A DNA stretch of 64,000 nucleotides from Trebonia kvetii (GTDB lineage: Bacteria; Actinomycetota; Actinomycetes; Streptosporangiales; Streptosporangiaceae), in the NCBI RefSeq assembly GCF_007827045.1, contig NZ_RPFW01000006.1, forward strand, positions 248,001 through 312,000, given 5' to 3'. Below, piece after piece: positions 26,728-35,692 of this stretch; positions within the stretch are counted from its first letter, which is position 1, and each line of letters opens with the position of its first letter. Made by a program: the position numbers and the translations under genes. The notes under the pieces were generated by a model. It saw only the letters and a program-made list of their open reading frames with translations, had not been told where the DNA came from and did not search any database.

Positions 26728-29315
26728 AGAAGTCCAAGCAGCCGGCGGAGCTGGGACTCACCTACGAGGGCGGGCGCCCGCGAGAAGAAGACATACTGAC
26801 GCGCCGGCGGATTCCTCTCTGGGACCGGATCAAGTGGCTGGTCCTGCTCGCCGTGATCTGGTTCCTCCTCGTCTGGTCGCTGATGGCGGACAACCAGATC
26901 ATGGGCTTCCAGGACGCGCTGCGGATCGAGGTGCAGCTGGGCTGGTGGGTCTTCATCCTGGCCGGCCTTGAGGTAGTGCACCAGGCGCACTTCCTGATCA
27001 GCGAGCACTCGGCGCGCTACAACCAGTTCTGGATTCACAAGGTCTGGGGCAGGTCGGAGCGCTTCCAGGAGCGCAAGCTGTCGGCGTGGACGCGCTACCG
27101 CATCGGCCGGGTAATCCGCTGGGTAATCCTGATCGCCGTCCTCGCCATCCTGGCCGGCAAGATCATGCACGAAGCGCCGCTCACCGCGCTCGTGCTCGTC
27201 CCGTCGATTTTGTGGCACGCACTGCCGACCTTCATCCAGTACGCCTTCCTGCTGTTCTTCACGGTCGCTCAGTTCGCGCTGCTGTTCTGGTTCATGTCCA
27301 GGGGCGGCGTAGACGTCTACTACCCGGACGACATCAAGACCAGGTTCTCCGACGTCTGGGGCCAGGACCACGTGCTCGAGCGGGTCAAGGAGAACATCGT
27401 CTTCCTGCAGAACCCCGAGCTCATCGAGGATCGCGGCGGCTACGTGCCAGGCGGCATCCTGCTGTGGGGGCCGCCAGGCACCGGCAAGACGCTGATGGCC
27501 GAGGCGGTCGCCGGCGAGACCGGCAGGCCGTACGTATTCGTCGACCCGGGCGCGTTCATCAACATGTTCATGGGTGTCGGCATCCTGAAGGTCAAGAGCC
27601 TGTTCCGCAAGCTGCGCAAGCTGTCGCTGCGCTACGGCGGCGTGATCGTCTTCTTTGACGAGGCCGACTCGCTCGGCAACCGTGGCATCGCCATGGGCGG
27701 CCAGCCCGGCGGCGGCAACGTCGGCGCGGCACCGTTCGCCAACGCCGGCTGTCACGGCTTCTCCTACCTGTCCTCCGACAGCCAGTGGCGGATCACCCGC
27801 GACATGCTGAGCTCGCAGTTCGCCGTCGACCCCGCCGAGCCCCGTGCGCGGCGGAACAAGCAGATCATCGGCGCCGGCATGAACGGCGGCGGCGGAGGCG
27901 GCGGCATGGGCACGCTCCAGGCCCTGCTCACCGAGCTGTCCGGCCTTAAGAAGCCGCGCGGATTCATCAACCGGGTGGTCCGGCGGGCGCTCGGCATGAA
28001 GCCGAAGCCGCCGCCCCACTATCGCATCCTGGTCATGATGGCGACCAACATGCCGTCCACGCTCGACGAGGCGCTACTGCGGCCGGGCCGCATCGACCGC
28101 ATGTACCGGGTCGGTTACCCGTCAAAGGCCGGCCGCATCCGCACCTACGAGGGCTATTTCGCCAAGGTCTCGCACGAGCTGACCGCCGAGCAGATCGACA
28201 AGCTCGCCACGATCACCCCGTACGCGACGGGTGCCTCGATCAAGGACATGGTCAACGAGGCCCTGATCATCGCGATCAGGGACGGCCGCGACGTCATCAC
28301 CTACCAGGACGTGATCAAGGCCAAGCAGCTCAAGGAGCTCGGCCCGCCCGAGGACGTCGAGTACATCGAGCGGGAACGGCACGCGGTCGCGATCCACGAG
28401 GCGTGCCACGCGGTGGTGGCCTACCGGACCAGGCACCACATGGAGATCGACATAGCTACGATCGAGAAGGGCAGCGACTACCTCGGCATGGTTTCGTCGA
28501 TCAAGCCGGAGGACCAGTTCACCCGGTGGCGCAGTGAGTACGAGTCGGACATCCTCGTGGCGCTTGCCTCGCTGGCCGGGGAGCGGATGTTCTTCGACAG
28601 CGACAGCTCGTCCGGCGTTTCCGGCGACCTGGACTCCGCGACCACCGTCGCCTCCTTCATGGAGGGGTACTGGGGCATGGGCAAGACGGTGACCTCCGCC
28701 GCCTCGGCCCGCCGCCTGGAGGCGGGTACGCCGGGCGGTCCCCGGTCCGCCGCCGCGCCGGGCAAGGGCGGGGACGCTGGGCCATCGCCGTTCGGCAGGC
28801 TCGCGGACCGGATTGAGGACAACCTCGGCCTGCTGCTCGTCAAGGTCGAGGAGATCCTGCGCGAAAACGAGCGGTACGTGCTCGCGCTCGCGCACGCGCT
28901 TGAGTCGCACAAGACGCTCAGCGGCGAGGATGTCACCGCCGTGTTCGAGGGCGGGCGCGGCCCGCTCGTGGACGGCGCGCCGTACGCGGACGATGCTTTC
29001 ATCGCGAAGCTGCGCGACTACCACCTGGCGGCCAAGCTCGCGCACCAGCAGCACAACCAGCCGCAGCTGACGCTGCCGGTGGCCGAACCCGTGTTCGCCA
29101 TCGCCGACTCATACGGTTCCGGCGGCTTCCTCGGCGGCAGCGCGTACGGCCCGAACGGCAACGGAAGCGGCACCGGGACCAGTGGATCCGAGGACGTGAT
29201 CGATTTCGGCGGCATCGGCACCGGGAACGGGTCGCACGGCGGGCCGCTCGGCGCGCCCACCTATGACCCGCCCGCGTATGGCGAGCCGGACGATTCCGGC
29301 AACGACGAAACCTGA
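26724..29315 (+). CDS. Divergent FtsH-like membrane AAA+ zinc metalloprotease
   Basis: An 863-residue protein. Four predicted membrane spans fill ~30-190, where classical FtsH has two flanking a periplasmic domain. The AAA+ domain is ~205-480: Walker A GPPGTGKT at ~249-256, Walker B VFFDEAD at ~309-315, and second-region-of-homology ATNMPSTLDEALLRPGRIDR. A ~90-residue Gly-rich insertion (GGQPGGGN, GGGGGGGMG) sits inside the AAA+ module. The M41 peptidase domain has HEACH (558-562), a correct HExxH, and SGDLDSAT as the probable third-ligand motif. The C-terminal tail is Gly/Ser-rich. Probably a processive membrane-protein protease distinct from the housekeeping FtsH. Coupled to the lipoprotein upstream by ATGA. 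Confidence 0.85.
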   Translation: MKKSKQPAELGLTYEGGRPREEDILTRRRIPLWDRIKWLVLLAVIWFLLVWSLMADNQIMGFQDALRIEVQLGWWVFILAGLEVVHQAHFLISEHSARYNQFWIHKVWGRSERFQERKLSAWTRYRIGRVIRWVILIAVLAILAGKIMHEAPLTALVLVPSILWHALPTFIQYAFLLFFTVAQFALLFWFMSRGGVDVYYPDDIKTRFSDVWGQDHVLERVKENIVFLQNPELIEDRGGYVPGGILLWGPPGTGKTLMAEAVAGETGRPYVFVDPGAFINMFMGVGILKVKSLFRKLRKLSLRYGGVIVFFDEADSLGNRGIAMGGQPGGGNVGAAPFANAGCHGFSYLSSDSQWRITRDMLSSQFAVDPAEPRARRNKQIIGAGMNGGGGGGGMGTLQALLTELSGLKKPRGFINRVVRRALGMKPKPPPHYRILVMMATNMPSTLDEALLRPGRIDRMYRVGYPSKAGRIRTYEGYFAKVSHELTAEQIDKLATITPYATGASIKDMVNEALIIAIRDGRDVITYQDVIKAKQLKELGPPEDVEYIERERHAVAIHEACHAVVAYRTRHHMEIDIATIEKGSDYLGMVSSIKPEDQFTRWRSEYESDILVALASLAGERMFFDSDSSSGVSGDLDSATTVASFMEGYWGMGKTVTSAASARRLEAGTPGGPRSAAAPGKGGDAGPSPFGRLADRIEDNLGLLLVKVEEILRENERYVLALAHALESHKTLSGEDVTAVFEGGRGPLVDGAPYADDAFIAKLRDYHLAAKLAHQQHNQPQLTLPVAEPVFAIADSYGSGGFLGGSAYGPNGNGSGTGTSGSEDVIDFGGIGTGNGSHGGPLGAPTYDPPAYGEPDDSGNDET

Positions 29316-29316
29316 G

Positions 29317-29742
29317 GTGCATCCAAGACATCGAGTCCGGCTGGCCGTCAACCTGCTCAACGGGTCGACGCCGGCCGGATTCGCTGTTTCCGCGGCGGGA
29401 CGCGCCCGGCTGGCCCGCTACCCAGACGGCGTGCTCGTCGGCACCGGCTACCGCCTGCCGGTGCCGCCCGCGCCCGCGTTCACCCTCGGGAACGTGATCA
29501 TCGCCAGGCAGTCCGTCCTCGCGCAGGACGCCGCCCTGCTCCGCCACGAGGCCAGGCACTGCACGCAGTACGCCTGGTGCGGCGGCCTGCTCATGCTGCC
29601 GCTCTACTTCACCGCCGCCGGAGTGTCCTGGCTGCTGTCCGGTGATCCCGGCTCGTGGAACCTCTTCGAGCGCGCCGCCGGCCTGGCCGACGGAGGCTAC
29701 ACCGACCGACCGCTCCGCGGGCCGTTCCGTGGCCCCGCCTAG
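29317..29742 (+). CDS. Small HExxH protein, putative metallopeptidase-like
   Basis: A ~141-residue protein. A hydrophobic helix (~90-112) follows the motif LLRHEARHCTQYAWC, which has HExxH spacing as in zinc peptidases and DUF4157-type proteins, but I see no clear third ligand. It begins at GTG 29317, directly after the FtsH-like stop; an alternative ATG 29263 lies inside that gene. Position at the end of the lipoprotein/protease operon suggests a related membrane quality-control or envelope role. Function is unknown. Confidence 0.65.
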   Translation: MHPRHRVRLAVNLLNGSTPAGFAVSAAGRARLARYPDGVLVGTGYRLPVPPAPAFTLGNVIIARQSVLAQDAALLRHEARHCTQYAWCGGLLMLPLYFTAAGVSWLLSGDPGSWNLFERAAGLADGGYTDRPLRGPFRGPA

Positions 29743-29769
29743 ACGTTTGCCGCCGGCAAGTCCCGTGCA

Positions 29770-30555
29770 CTAAAAGACGGTGGGGCCGGTGAGCAGGCGG
29801 TCGAGCTGCCCGCGGTCGCGGTCAGGGACGAGCTGGACGTGACGGATGGACCGCCAGCCTTTGCCGGTGAGCAGGAACTCGCCAGGCGCGGCCATTGCCG
29901 CGATCCCGTTCATGACCATCTGCGGGTCCGTGTGCCGTTCGCCGGCGCGGCGCGCGTCCGTCACGCACACGACCTCGCCGGTTGCCAGGTCGATCCCCAC
30001 GAGGATCTCGGTTCCGAGGACGTTCGCCCAGACAAGCCCGCCGGACCAGGTTAGGTCGTTCAGCCAGCGAACCCGCCAGCCCTGGCAGCGAACGTGCACG
30101 ACTTCCCTGGGTTCAAGTGTCGCCGGGTCACGCCGCACGAGCTCGCTGGTCCCGTCGCTTGTCACCACCTCACCCGACGGCGGACCGGGGTAGCCAGCGG
30201 CTACCTCATTTCGGTTGCCCACGGGAACCCCGCAGATCCCCCAGCCGTCACGGTTGTAGGAGACCATGTCCCGCAGCTCAAGCGTCGTCGCGTCCCAGCG
30301 CAGGGCGACCCGTTCCTTCCAGGTGAGCTGCCAGATGCTGTCGCCAGCTCGGCAGATCCCCTCACCGAAAAGCTCGTCCGCCAGCCTCGACTCTGCCGCA
30401 GGCGCCTCGGCGCCCACCGGGTACCGCCGCAGCACAGACATCCCGTATTGCCCGCCGGACTCCCACACCGTCCCGCCATCGGCGAGGAGCCCCTGGGTAA
30501 AGCCCCGCGCGGGATGCGGCATCGTCCGCACTACTCGTACCCGGAAGAACCGCAC
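29770..30555 (-). CDS. Glutaminyl-peptide cyclotransferase (bacterial/plant-type)
   Basis: A ~261-residue beta-propeller protein of the type that converts N-terminal Gln to pyroglutamate. Family motifs: RGFTQGL, ESGGQYGMSVLRRY, DGWGICG, RWLNDLTWSGGLVWANVLG, a GIDLATGEV strand, NGIA and FLLTGKGW. The frame is open to 30681, but the extra 42 residues are Arg-rich and unlike the family; GTG 30555 is a plausible start. No export signal is evident from that start. Separated from etfA by a 10-bp inverted repeat. Confidence 0.8.
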   Translation of the reverse strand: MRFFRVRVVRTMPHPARGFTQGLLADGGTVWESGGQYGMSVLRRYPVGAEAPAAESRLADELFGEGICRAGDSIWQLTWKERVALRWDATTLELRDMVSYNRDGWGICGVPVGNRNEVAAGYPGPPSGEVVTSDGTSELVRRDPATLEPREVVHVRCQGWRVRWLNDLTWSGGLVWANVLGTEILVGIDLATGEVVCVTDARRAGERHTDPQMVMNGIAAMAAPGEFLLTGKGWRSIRHVQLVPDRDRGQLDRLLTGPTVF

Positions 30556-30637
30556 AACCCGATTATCCCGCCGCCGCCGCTCCCGCGGGCGCTTCCTGCC
30601 GCGCCCGCCCGTCGGGGCCGCGTCGGCATCTCCGTTT

Positions 30638-30685
30638 ATGAATGTACGTTCAGGCCGCCTCTGGCTGGCCCAACGGTACATTCAT
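30638..30685. repeat. 10-bp inverted repeat (ATGAATGTAC / GTACATTCAT)
   Basis: Perfect arms at 30638-30647 and 30676-30685, spacer 28 bp. The left arm is also the core of a near-palindrome TGAATGTACGTTCA, the style of TetR-family operators. It lies between the etfA stop (30695) and the cyclotransferase start, so it may be either an operator for the latter or part of the etf operon terminator. Confidence 0.55.
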
Positions 30686-30694
30686 GGCCGCGAG

Positions 30695-31759
30695 TCAGCT
30701 GGGGGCGCGGTCGTGGAGGGCCTTGAGCAGGGCCGGAATCACCTCGTGCAAGTCGCCGATGATCGCGTAGTCGGCGCGGGTCATCATCGGGGCGGACGGG
30801 TCGGTGTTGATCGCGATGATGTGCCTCGCGCCAGCGCAGCCTGCGAAGTGCTGGATGGCGCCGCTGATGCCGCAGGCCAGGTAGAGGTCGGGAGTGATCT
30901 TGGTGCCCGTCTGACCCACCTGCATGGAGTGCGGGCGCCAGCCCTCGGAGGTCACCACCCGGGACACCCCGACGACCCCGCCGAGCAGCGCCGCCAGCTC
31001 CTCAAGCGGCGCGAACCCGTCGGCGCTGCCGACGCCGCGGCCGCCGCCGACGACGACGCGTGCGGTGGCGAGCGACGCGCCCCCGGTACCCGCGGATGTC
31101 TCGACGGCGCGGACCGCCAGGTCGGACTCGGTCACTGCCGCCGCGACCTCATGCACCACCGCGGCGCCTGGTGCTGGCGCCGGCTCCGCCGCGACGGCGT
31201 CCGTCGCCACGGTGAGCAGCACGTGCGGAGCGTCGAGCACGGCCTCCTCGAGCAGCAGGCCGGCCCACCGCTGCCGGACCAGGTCCACCGTGCCCGCGCC
31301 GGCCGCCGAGGCCGTCACGCAGTTGGCGGCCATCGGCAGTCCGGTGATCGCACCCAGATGGGCGAGTATCTCGTTGCCATGATCGGTGCCTGCCGCGACC
31401 ACCGCGTGCCCGGCGCCATCCGGCCCGGCGCCATCTGGCAGGGCGCCATCTGGCAGGGCGCCGCCCGGTAGGAAGGCACCCGCCACCGAAACGTCGGCGG
31501 CGGATGCGAGAAGTCCGGCGAGGCCGCGGGCCTGCGCCTGCGGCGCGTAACCCTCGATCCCCGAGACCAGGTAGACGTCATCGGCCCCGTAGGCAGCGAG
31601 GCTCGCGCCGACCGGGGCCGGCAGGGTGTCGAAGGCCACGGCGACGAGCCCGGCGGGGCCGCCATCGGCGCCGGCCAGGCCGCGGGCGAGGGTGAGTGCG
31701 CGAAGGGAGGCGTCGGCGACTTCCGCGCCGTCCAGCTCAATCAGGCAGAAGACGGTCAT
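30695..31759 (-). CDS. etfA: Electron transfer flavoprotein alpha subunit
   Basis: A 354-residue ETF-alpha. The C-terminal FAD-binding domain (~200-350) holds the family signature SMQVGQTGTKITPDLYLACG, ISGAIQHFAG and AINTDPSAPM. The N-terminal half pairs with EtfB and contains a low-complexity LPDGALPDGAGPDGAG segment encoded by three 15-bp tandem repeats (31412-31456). Accepts electrons from the adjacent dimethylglycine-dehydrogenase-like flavoprotein and passes them to ETF:quinone oxidoreductase (not in this window). Overlaps the etfB stop (TGATG). Last gene of the eight-gene operon. Confidence 0.93.
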   Translation of the reverse strand: MTVFCLIELDGAEVADASLRALTLARGLAGADGGPAGLVAVAFDTLPAPVGASLAAYGADDVYLVSGIEGYAPQAQARGLAGLLASAADVSVAGAFLPGGALPDGALPDGAGPDGAGHAVVAAGTDHGNEILAHLGAITGLPMAANCVTASAAGAGTVDLVRQRWAGLLLEEAVLDAPHVLLTVATDAVAAEPAPAPGAAVVHEVAAAVTESDLAVRAVETSAGTGGASLATARVVVGGGRGVGSADGFAPLEELAALLGGVVGVSRVVTSEGWRPHSMQVGQTGTKITPDLYLACGISGAIQHFAGCAGARHIIAINTDPSAPMMTRADYAIIGDLHEVIPALLKALHDRAPS

Positions 31760-32532
31760 CACAGCACCCCGATGTCGGCGAGCACGGAGACGAGCGCGGG
31801 AACCGCGTCGGCGCCCCTGCCGAGCACGGTCGCCTGCTTCTTCGGCGCGTCTGGCACGCGCAGCCGGACCATGCGGACATCGGGAACCGGCGCGGACGCC
31901 GCCACCGACGAGAGCGGTATCCGGGTGATCGCCGCCCGCTTGGCGCGCAGCCGGCCCGGCAGCGACGGGTACCGCGGCAGGTTGATGCCCTCCTTGACCG
32001 TCACCACGCACGGCAGGGGCAGCGTGAAGGTCTCCGTCACGCCCCGGTAGGTACGGGAGGCGGCGAGCGAAGCGCCGTCATCGGCCACCGTGATCGCCTT
32101 GATGCCGGTCGCCACCGGCCTGCCGAGCAGGTGCGCGAGCCGGATGCCGACCTGGTAATCCCCGGTGTCCGACGCCTCATTGCCGAGCAGCACCAGGTCG
32201 TAGGCCGCCGACGCCGCCACCGAGTGCAGCGCGGCGGCCGTGGTGAGCGGTCCGGTCTCCTCGCCTGGAGCGGTCTCGACGAGGACTGCGCCCGACGCGC
32301 CGAGCGCCATGCAGGCGCGGAGCTGCTCCTCGGCCTCGACGGGCCCGAGCGAGACCACGGTCACCGAGCCGCCGAACCGCTCGACGAGCCGCACCGCCTC
32401 CTCGACCGCGCATTCCTCGTGCGGGCTGATGGTGAAGCCGGATGACTTCGTGTCGATGGCGCGCCGGTCGGCGGTCAGCGCGATGGCGCCGCCGACCGTC
32501 GGCACTCGCTTGACGCAGACGAGAATCTCCAT
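31759..32532 (-). CDS. etfB: Electron transfer flavoprotein beta subunit
   Basis: A 257-residue ETF-beta with the typical N-terminus EILVCVKRVP, an AMP-binding region (LGNEASDTGDYQVG) and the helical signature region LPCVVTVKEGINLPRYPSL. Start ATG 32532 matches family N-termini; GTG 32538, overlapping the previous stop, would add two residues. Functions as a heterodimer with EtfA as the electron acceptor of the amine dehydrogenase encoded upstream. Confidence 0.93.
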   Translation of the reverse strand: MEILVCVKRVPTVGGAIALTADRRAIDTKSSGFTISPHEECAVEEAVRLVERFGGSVTVVSLGPVEAEEQLRACMALGASGAVLVETAPGEETGPLTTAAALHSVAASAAYDLVLLGNEASDTGDYQVGIRLAHLLGRPVATGIKAITVADDGASLAASRTYRGVTETFTLPLPCVVTVKEGINLPRYPSLPGRLRAKRAAITRIPLSSVAASAPVPDVRMVRLRVPDAPKKQATVLGRGADAVPALVSVLADIGVL

Positions 32533-32534
32533 CG

Positions 32535-35039
32535 TCACCGCATCCGCAGGCCGGCCGGGTCGAACACGGCCCCGGTGGATGCGACGGTGACCGGGTACTG
32601 CTCACCCATATACTCCACCAGCAGCGGCGTGCCCGCGGCGGCAAGCTCCGGCGGCAGGTACGCCATCAGCAGGTGCTTGCCGACCGACGGCCCGGAGCCC
32701 GCCGAGGTCACATAGGACGGCCGGCCGAGCGCGTCGACCAGGCGCTCGCCGTCCAGGGTCAGGATCGGCTCGCCGCCGAGCATGTACCTGGGCGTGCCGT
32801 CGGCAGACCGGTGCGAGTCGACCGTCAGCGTGCACAGCACCGCGGCGGGCGGCGCCGCCCGGGCCGCGAGGTAGGCCTCCTTGCCGATGAACGACTGGGC
32901 CTTCACCCGGGGCCGCATCATCCCGGCCTCCACCGGGTTGTACTCCCCGGTGAGCTCCGCGCCGAATGCCCGGTACCCCTTTTCCAGCCGCGCGGTCGTC
33001 CCGTAGACGCCGATGCCGACGGGCACCAGACCGTGCGACTGGCCCGCCGTCCAGAGCAGGTCCCACAGGTGCCCCGCCTGATCCACCGGCGCGTGCAGCT
33101 CCCAGCCGAACTCGCCCACGTAGGAGATGCGAGAGGCAAGGACCACGGCCCCGCCCAGTTCGATAAAGGCATTACTCCCGAACGGTTGCGGCTGACTCTG
33201 GTCGCCCTCCCATCTCGCTTCGGCCAGGATGTCCCTGGCGGTGGGTCCCCACAGGCCGATCGTCGCCCAGGCCGAGCTGACGTCGGTGAGCTGCGCATTG
33301 TCCGGCAGCCGGTCGCTGATCCACTTGGCGTCGCGCCCGCCGTCGGCCGCCCCGGTCACCACCCAGAAGCGATTGGCGCCGAGCCGCATGATCGTGAGGT
33401 CTGCGACGAAGCCGCCGGACTCGTTGAGGAACGGCGTGTAGACAGTGCGGCCCGGCGCCACGTCGAGCTGGGCGACCGCGACATTCTGCAGCCCGGCGAG
33501 CGCGCCGGGCCCGGTTACCTCGAGGATGGTGAACGCGGACAGGTCGACGATGCCCGCGCCCTCCCGCATCGCCAGGTGCTCGGCGTTGATGACAGGCGAC
33601 CACCACCGCGACTCCCATTCGGCGGGCCTGTCCATCAGCGCGCCCGCGTACTTCTCGAGCAGCGGCTCGTTGGCGGCGTACCAGAACGGGCGCTCCCAGC
33701 GTGCCGTCTCGTAGCACACGGCGCCGAGGTTCGCGGTCCGCCCGTAGAGCGGGCCGGTGCGCAGCGGTCGCAGCGACTCGTACTGTTCCGCGGGGTGCAC
33801 GATGCCGTACATCTTGTTGAACGCCTCGGCGGCGCGGGCCCGCGCGAACTCCGTCGTCCGCGACGACGGGTAGAACCTGGCGACGTCGGCCTCGTGCACG
33901 TCGACCGTGGGCACCCGGCCCGACATCAGCTCGGCCAGGGCGCGGCCGCAGCCCGGCCCCTCCTTGATCCAGCTCGCCGCGGCCGTCCAAAGGCCCGTCA
34001 CCTCGGGGGTCTCGCCGAGCAGCGGGTGCCCGTCCGGCGTCATCGAGATGAGCCCGTTGATCGCGTACCTGATGCCGGCCTTCTCGTCGCCGAGCAGCTC
34101 GGGCATGAGCTCGAGTGACGCGGCGAGCTGCGGGTCGAAGTCGTCGGCGGTGAACGGCAGCTCGGTCGGGGAGAGCACGGCCTCCTCGTTGGACGGGATC
34201 GTCTCCGGCGGCACGATGATCGGCCGGTGCATGTAGGAGCCGACCTCCATGTCACCGCCGTGCTGCCGCTCGTACATGCCCTCGTCCACGTCCCTGACGA
34301 TCGGGTAGGAGATCTCTCCCGTGGTCCCGGCGAACAGGCCGATCGGGCCGACGCTGATCATCTGGTGCACCACCGGCGTCAGCGCGAGCCGCGCGCCGGC
34401 CAGGGCGGCCACCTTCGTCGACCAGACGCCGCAGCAGATCACCACGTTGTCCGTGGCGATCTCGCCCTTGGTGGTGACGACGCCTGTCACCCGGTCGCCC
34501 ACGGTGGTGATGTCGAGCACCTCGGCGCCGGAGACGACCGACAGCGCGCCTGAGGCCTGGGCCTGCTCGCGCATCAGCGTGCCTGCCCGCAGGCTGTCCA
34601 CCACGCCGACCGTCGGGAAATAGCCGCCGCCGAGTATGACACCCGGGTCCAGGTAGGGGACCAGCTTCTGCACGCCCTCGGGCGTGAGGTGCTCGGCCGG
34701 GATGCCCCATGCCTTGGCCTTCGTGACGCGGCGCTTGAGCTCCTGCATCCGCTCCGGCGTGCGGGCCACCTCGATGCCGCCGGACTCGGTGAACACGCCA
34801 AGGGCCTTGTACTGCTCGGTCGAGTCCCTGGTCAGCTCGAACATCAGCCGCGAGTACTCGATGGGGAAGATGAAGTTGGACGCGTGCCCGGTGCTGCCGC
34901 CCGGGTTGGGCAGCGGCCCCTTATCCACGAGCACGAGGTCCTTCCAGCCGAGCAAGGCCAGATGGTGAACCAGGCTGTTGCCTACGATTCCCGCGCCGAT
35001 GACTACGGCGCTGGCGCGCGCTGGAACGTCGTCGCTCAT
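32535..35039 (-). CDS. Dimethylglycine/sarcosine dehydrogenase-like flavoprotein with GcvT domain
   Basis: An 834-residue two-module enzyme. Residues ~1-400 are a DAO-type FAD oxidoreductase (GAGIVG at 15-20). GGSTGHASNF aligns with the segment whose His anchors FAD in dimethylglycine dehydrogenases. Residues ~430-820 are a GcvT-like aminomethyltransferase/folate-binding domain (GIVDLSAF, WELHAP, EKGYRAFG). The family oxidises an N-methyl group to the imine and hands the carbon to THF as 5,10-methylene-THF, electrons going to ETF, encoded directly downstream. Which methylamine it uses is unknown. ATGA overlap with DUF1638. Confidence 0.9.
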   Translation of the reverse strand: MSDDVPARASAVVIGAGIVGNSLVHHLALLGWKDLVLVDKGPLPNPGGSTGHASNFIFPIEYSRLMFELTRDSTEQYKALGVFTESGGIEVARTPERMQELKRRVTKAKAWGIPAEHLTPEGVQKLVPYLDPGVILGGGYFPTVGVVDSLRAGTLMREQAQASGALSVVSGAEVLDITTVGDRVTGVVTTKGEIATDNVVICCGVWSTKVAALAGARLALTPVVHQMISVGPIGLFAGTTGEISYPIVRDVDEGMYERQHGGDMEVGSYMHRPIIVPPETIPSNEEAVLSPTELPFTADDFDPQLAASLELMPELLGDEKAGIRYAINGLISMTPDGHPLLGETPEVTGLWTAAASWIKEGPGCGRALAELMSGRVPTVDVHEADVARFYPSSRTTEFARARAAEAFNKMYGIVHPAEQYESLRPLRTGPLYGRTANLGAVCYETARWERPFWYAANEPLLEKYAGALMDRPAEWESRWWSPVINAEHLAMREGAGIVDLSAFTILEVTGPGALAGLQNVAVAQLDVAPGRTVYTPFLNESGGFVADLTIMRLGANRFWVVTGAADGGRDAKWISDRLPDNAQLTDVSSAWATIGLWGPTARDILAEARWEGDQSQPQPFGSNAFIELGGAVVLASRISYVGEFGWELHAPVDQAGHLWDLLWTAGQSHGLVPVGIGVYGTTARLEKGYRAFGAELTGEYNPVEAGMMRPRVKAQSFIGKEAYLAARAAPPAAVLCTLTVDSHRSADGTPRYMLGGEPILTLDGERLVDALGRPSYVTSAGSGPSVGKHLLMAYLPPELAAAGTPLLVEYMGEQYPVTVASTGAVFDPAGLRMR

Positions 35040-35692
35040 GGTTGCTCCTCATACTCAAACAATGCGGCTAGGGCTGCTTCTAGCCCGCTTGTGCCGGTGT
35101 CGATGCGGGTCAGCGGGAGGTCGAATCGGCTGGCGATCGCGGCGGCGGCCTCGCCAAGCTCGCTCGTCGCGCCCTGTGCCAGCCAGACAAGGCGGGTGTA
35201 GTGGCCGAAGTAGTCCGCCCAGAGCTCCGGGTGGCGGTCGAGGCCCAGCGGCTGGATGACCGATCTGTCGAAGGACCTGATCAGGTAGTCGGTGAGCAGG
35301 TACGTCCCTGGCTCCGCGGCGAAGATGGCCTCGATGGCCTGTGCGCCGGCGTACAGGTCGTAGCAGTGCAGGCCGGGAAGGCGTGCCGCGCCGGTGCGGG
35401 CGGACAGTTTGTCGAGCGCGCCGTAGCTGCCGCAGTCGGCGTAGCCAAGAACAGTGCGGGAACCCGGCGGGTGCGGAGTCAGCAGCAACCGTTCGGCGTG
35501 CGCTGAGATTTTTTCCGGGCGGTTGTGCAAGGCGGCGGACAGCGGCCGGACGACGACCGGCCAGCCGCGACGGGCGGCTATCTCGCGGATGTGGCCGGCC
35601 AGCGCGCCGCAGGCGATGATTTCGATTGGGTTAGAAGCCGAGCTGGTCGATGAACCTGTCATTGAAGTCGGGTCGGTCGCTGAGTTCGACAT
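35036..35692 (-). CDS. DUF1638 protein, associated with corrinoid methyltransferases
   Basis: A 218-residue protein whose core (IEIIACGALAGHIREIA, LGYADCGSYGALD, GLHCYDLYAG, LTDYLIRSFD) matches the DUF1638 family, often encoded with methylamine-type methyltransferases and their activators; biochemical role undetermined. Conserved Cys and His residues could bind metal or participate in corrinoid handling (inference). The ATG 35692 has an excellent ribosome site (GGAGGTG, 5 bp away) inside the upstream RACo-like gene, giving a 62-bp overlap. Confidence 0.82.
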   Translation of the reverse strand: MSNSATDPTSMTGSSTSSASNPIEIIACGALAGHIREIAARRGWPVVVRPLSAALHNRPEKISAHAERLLLTPHPPGSRTVLGYADCGSYGALDKLSARTGAARLPGLHCYDLYAGAQAIEAIFAAEPGTYLLTDYLIRSFDRSVIQPLGLDRHPELWADYFGHYTRLVWLAQGATSELGEAAAAIASRFDLPLTRIDTGTSGLEAALAALFEYEEQP

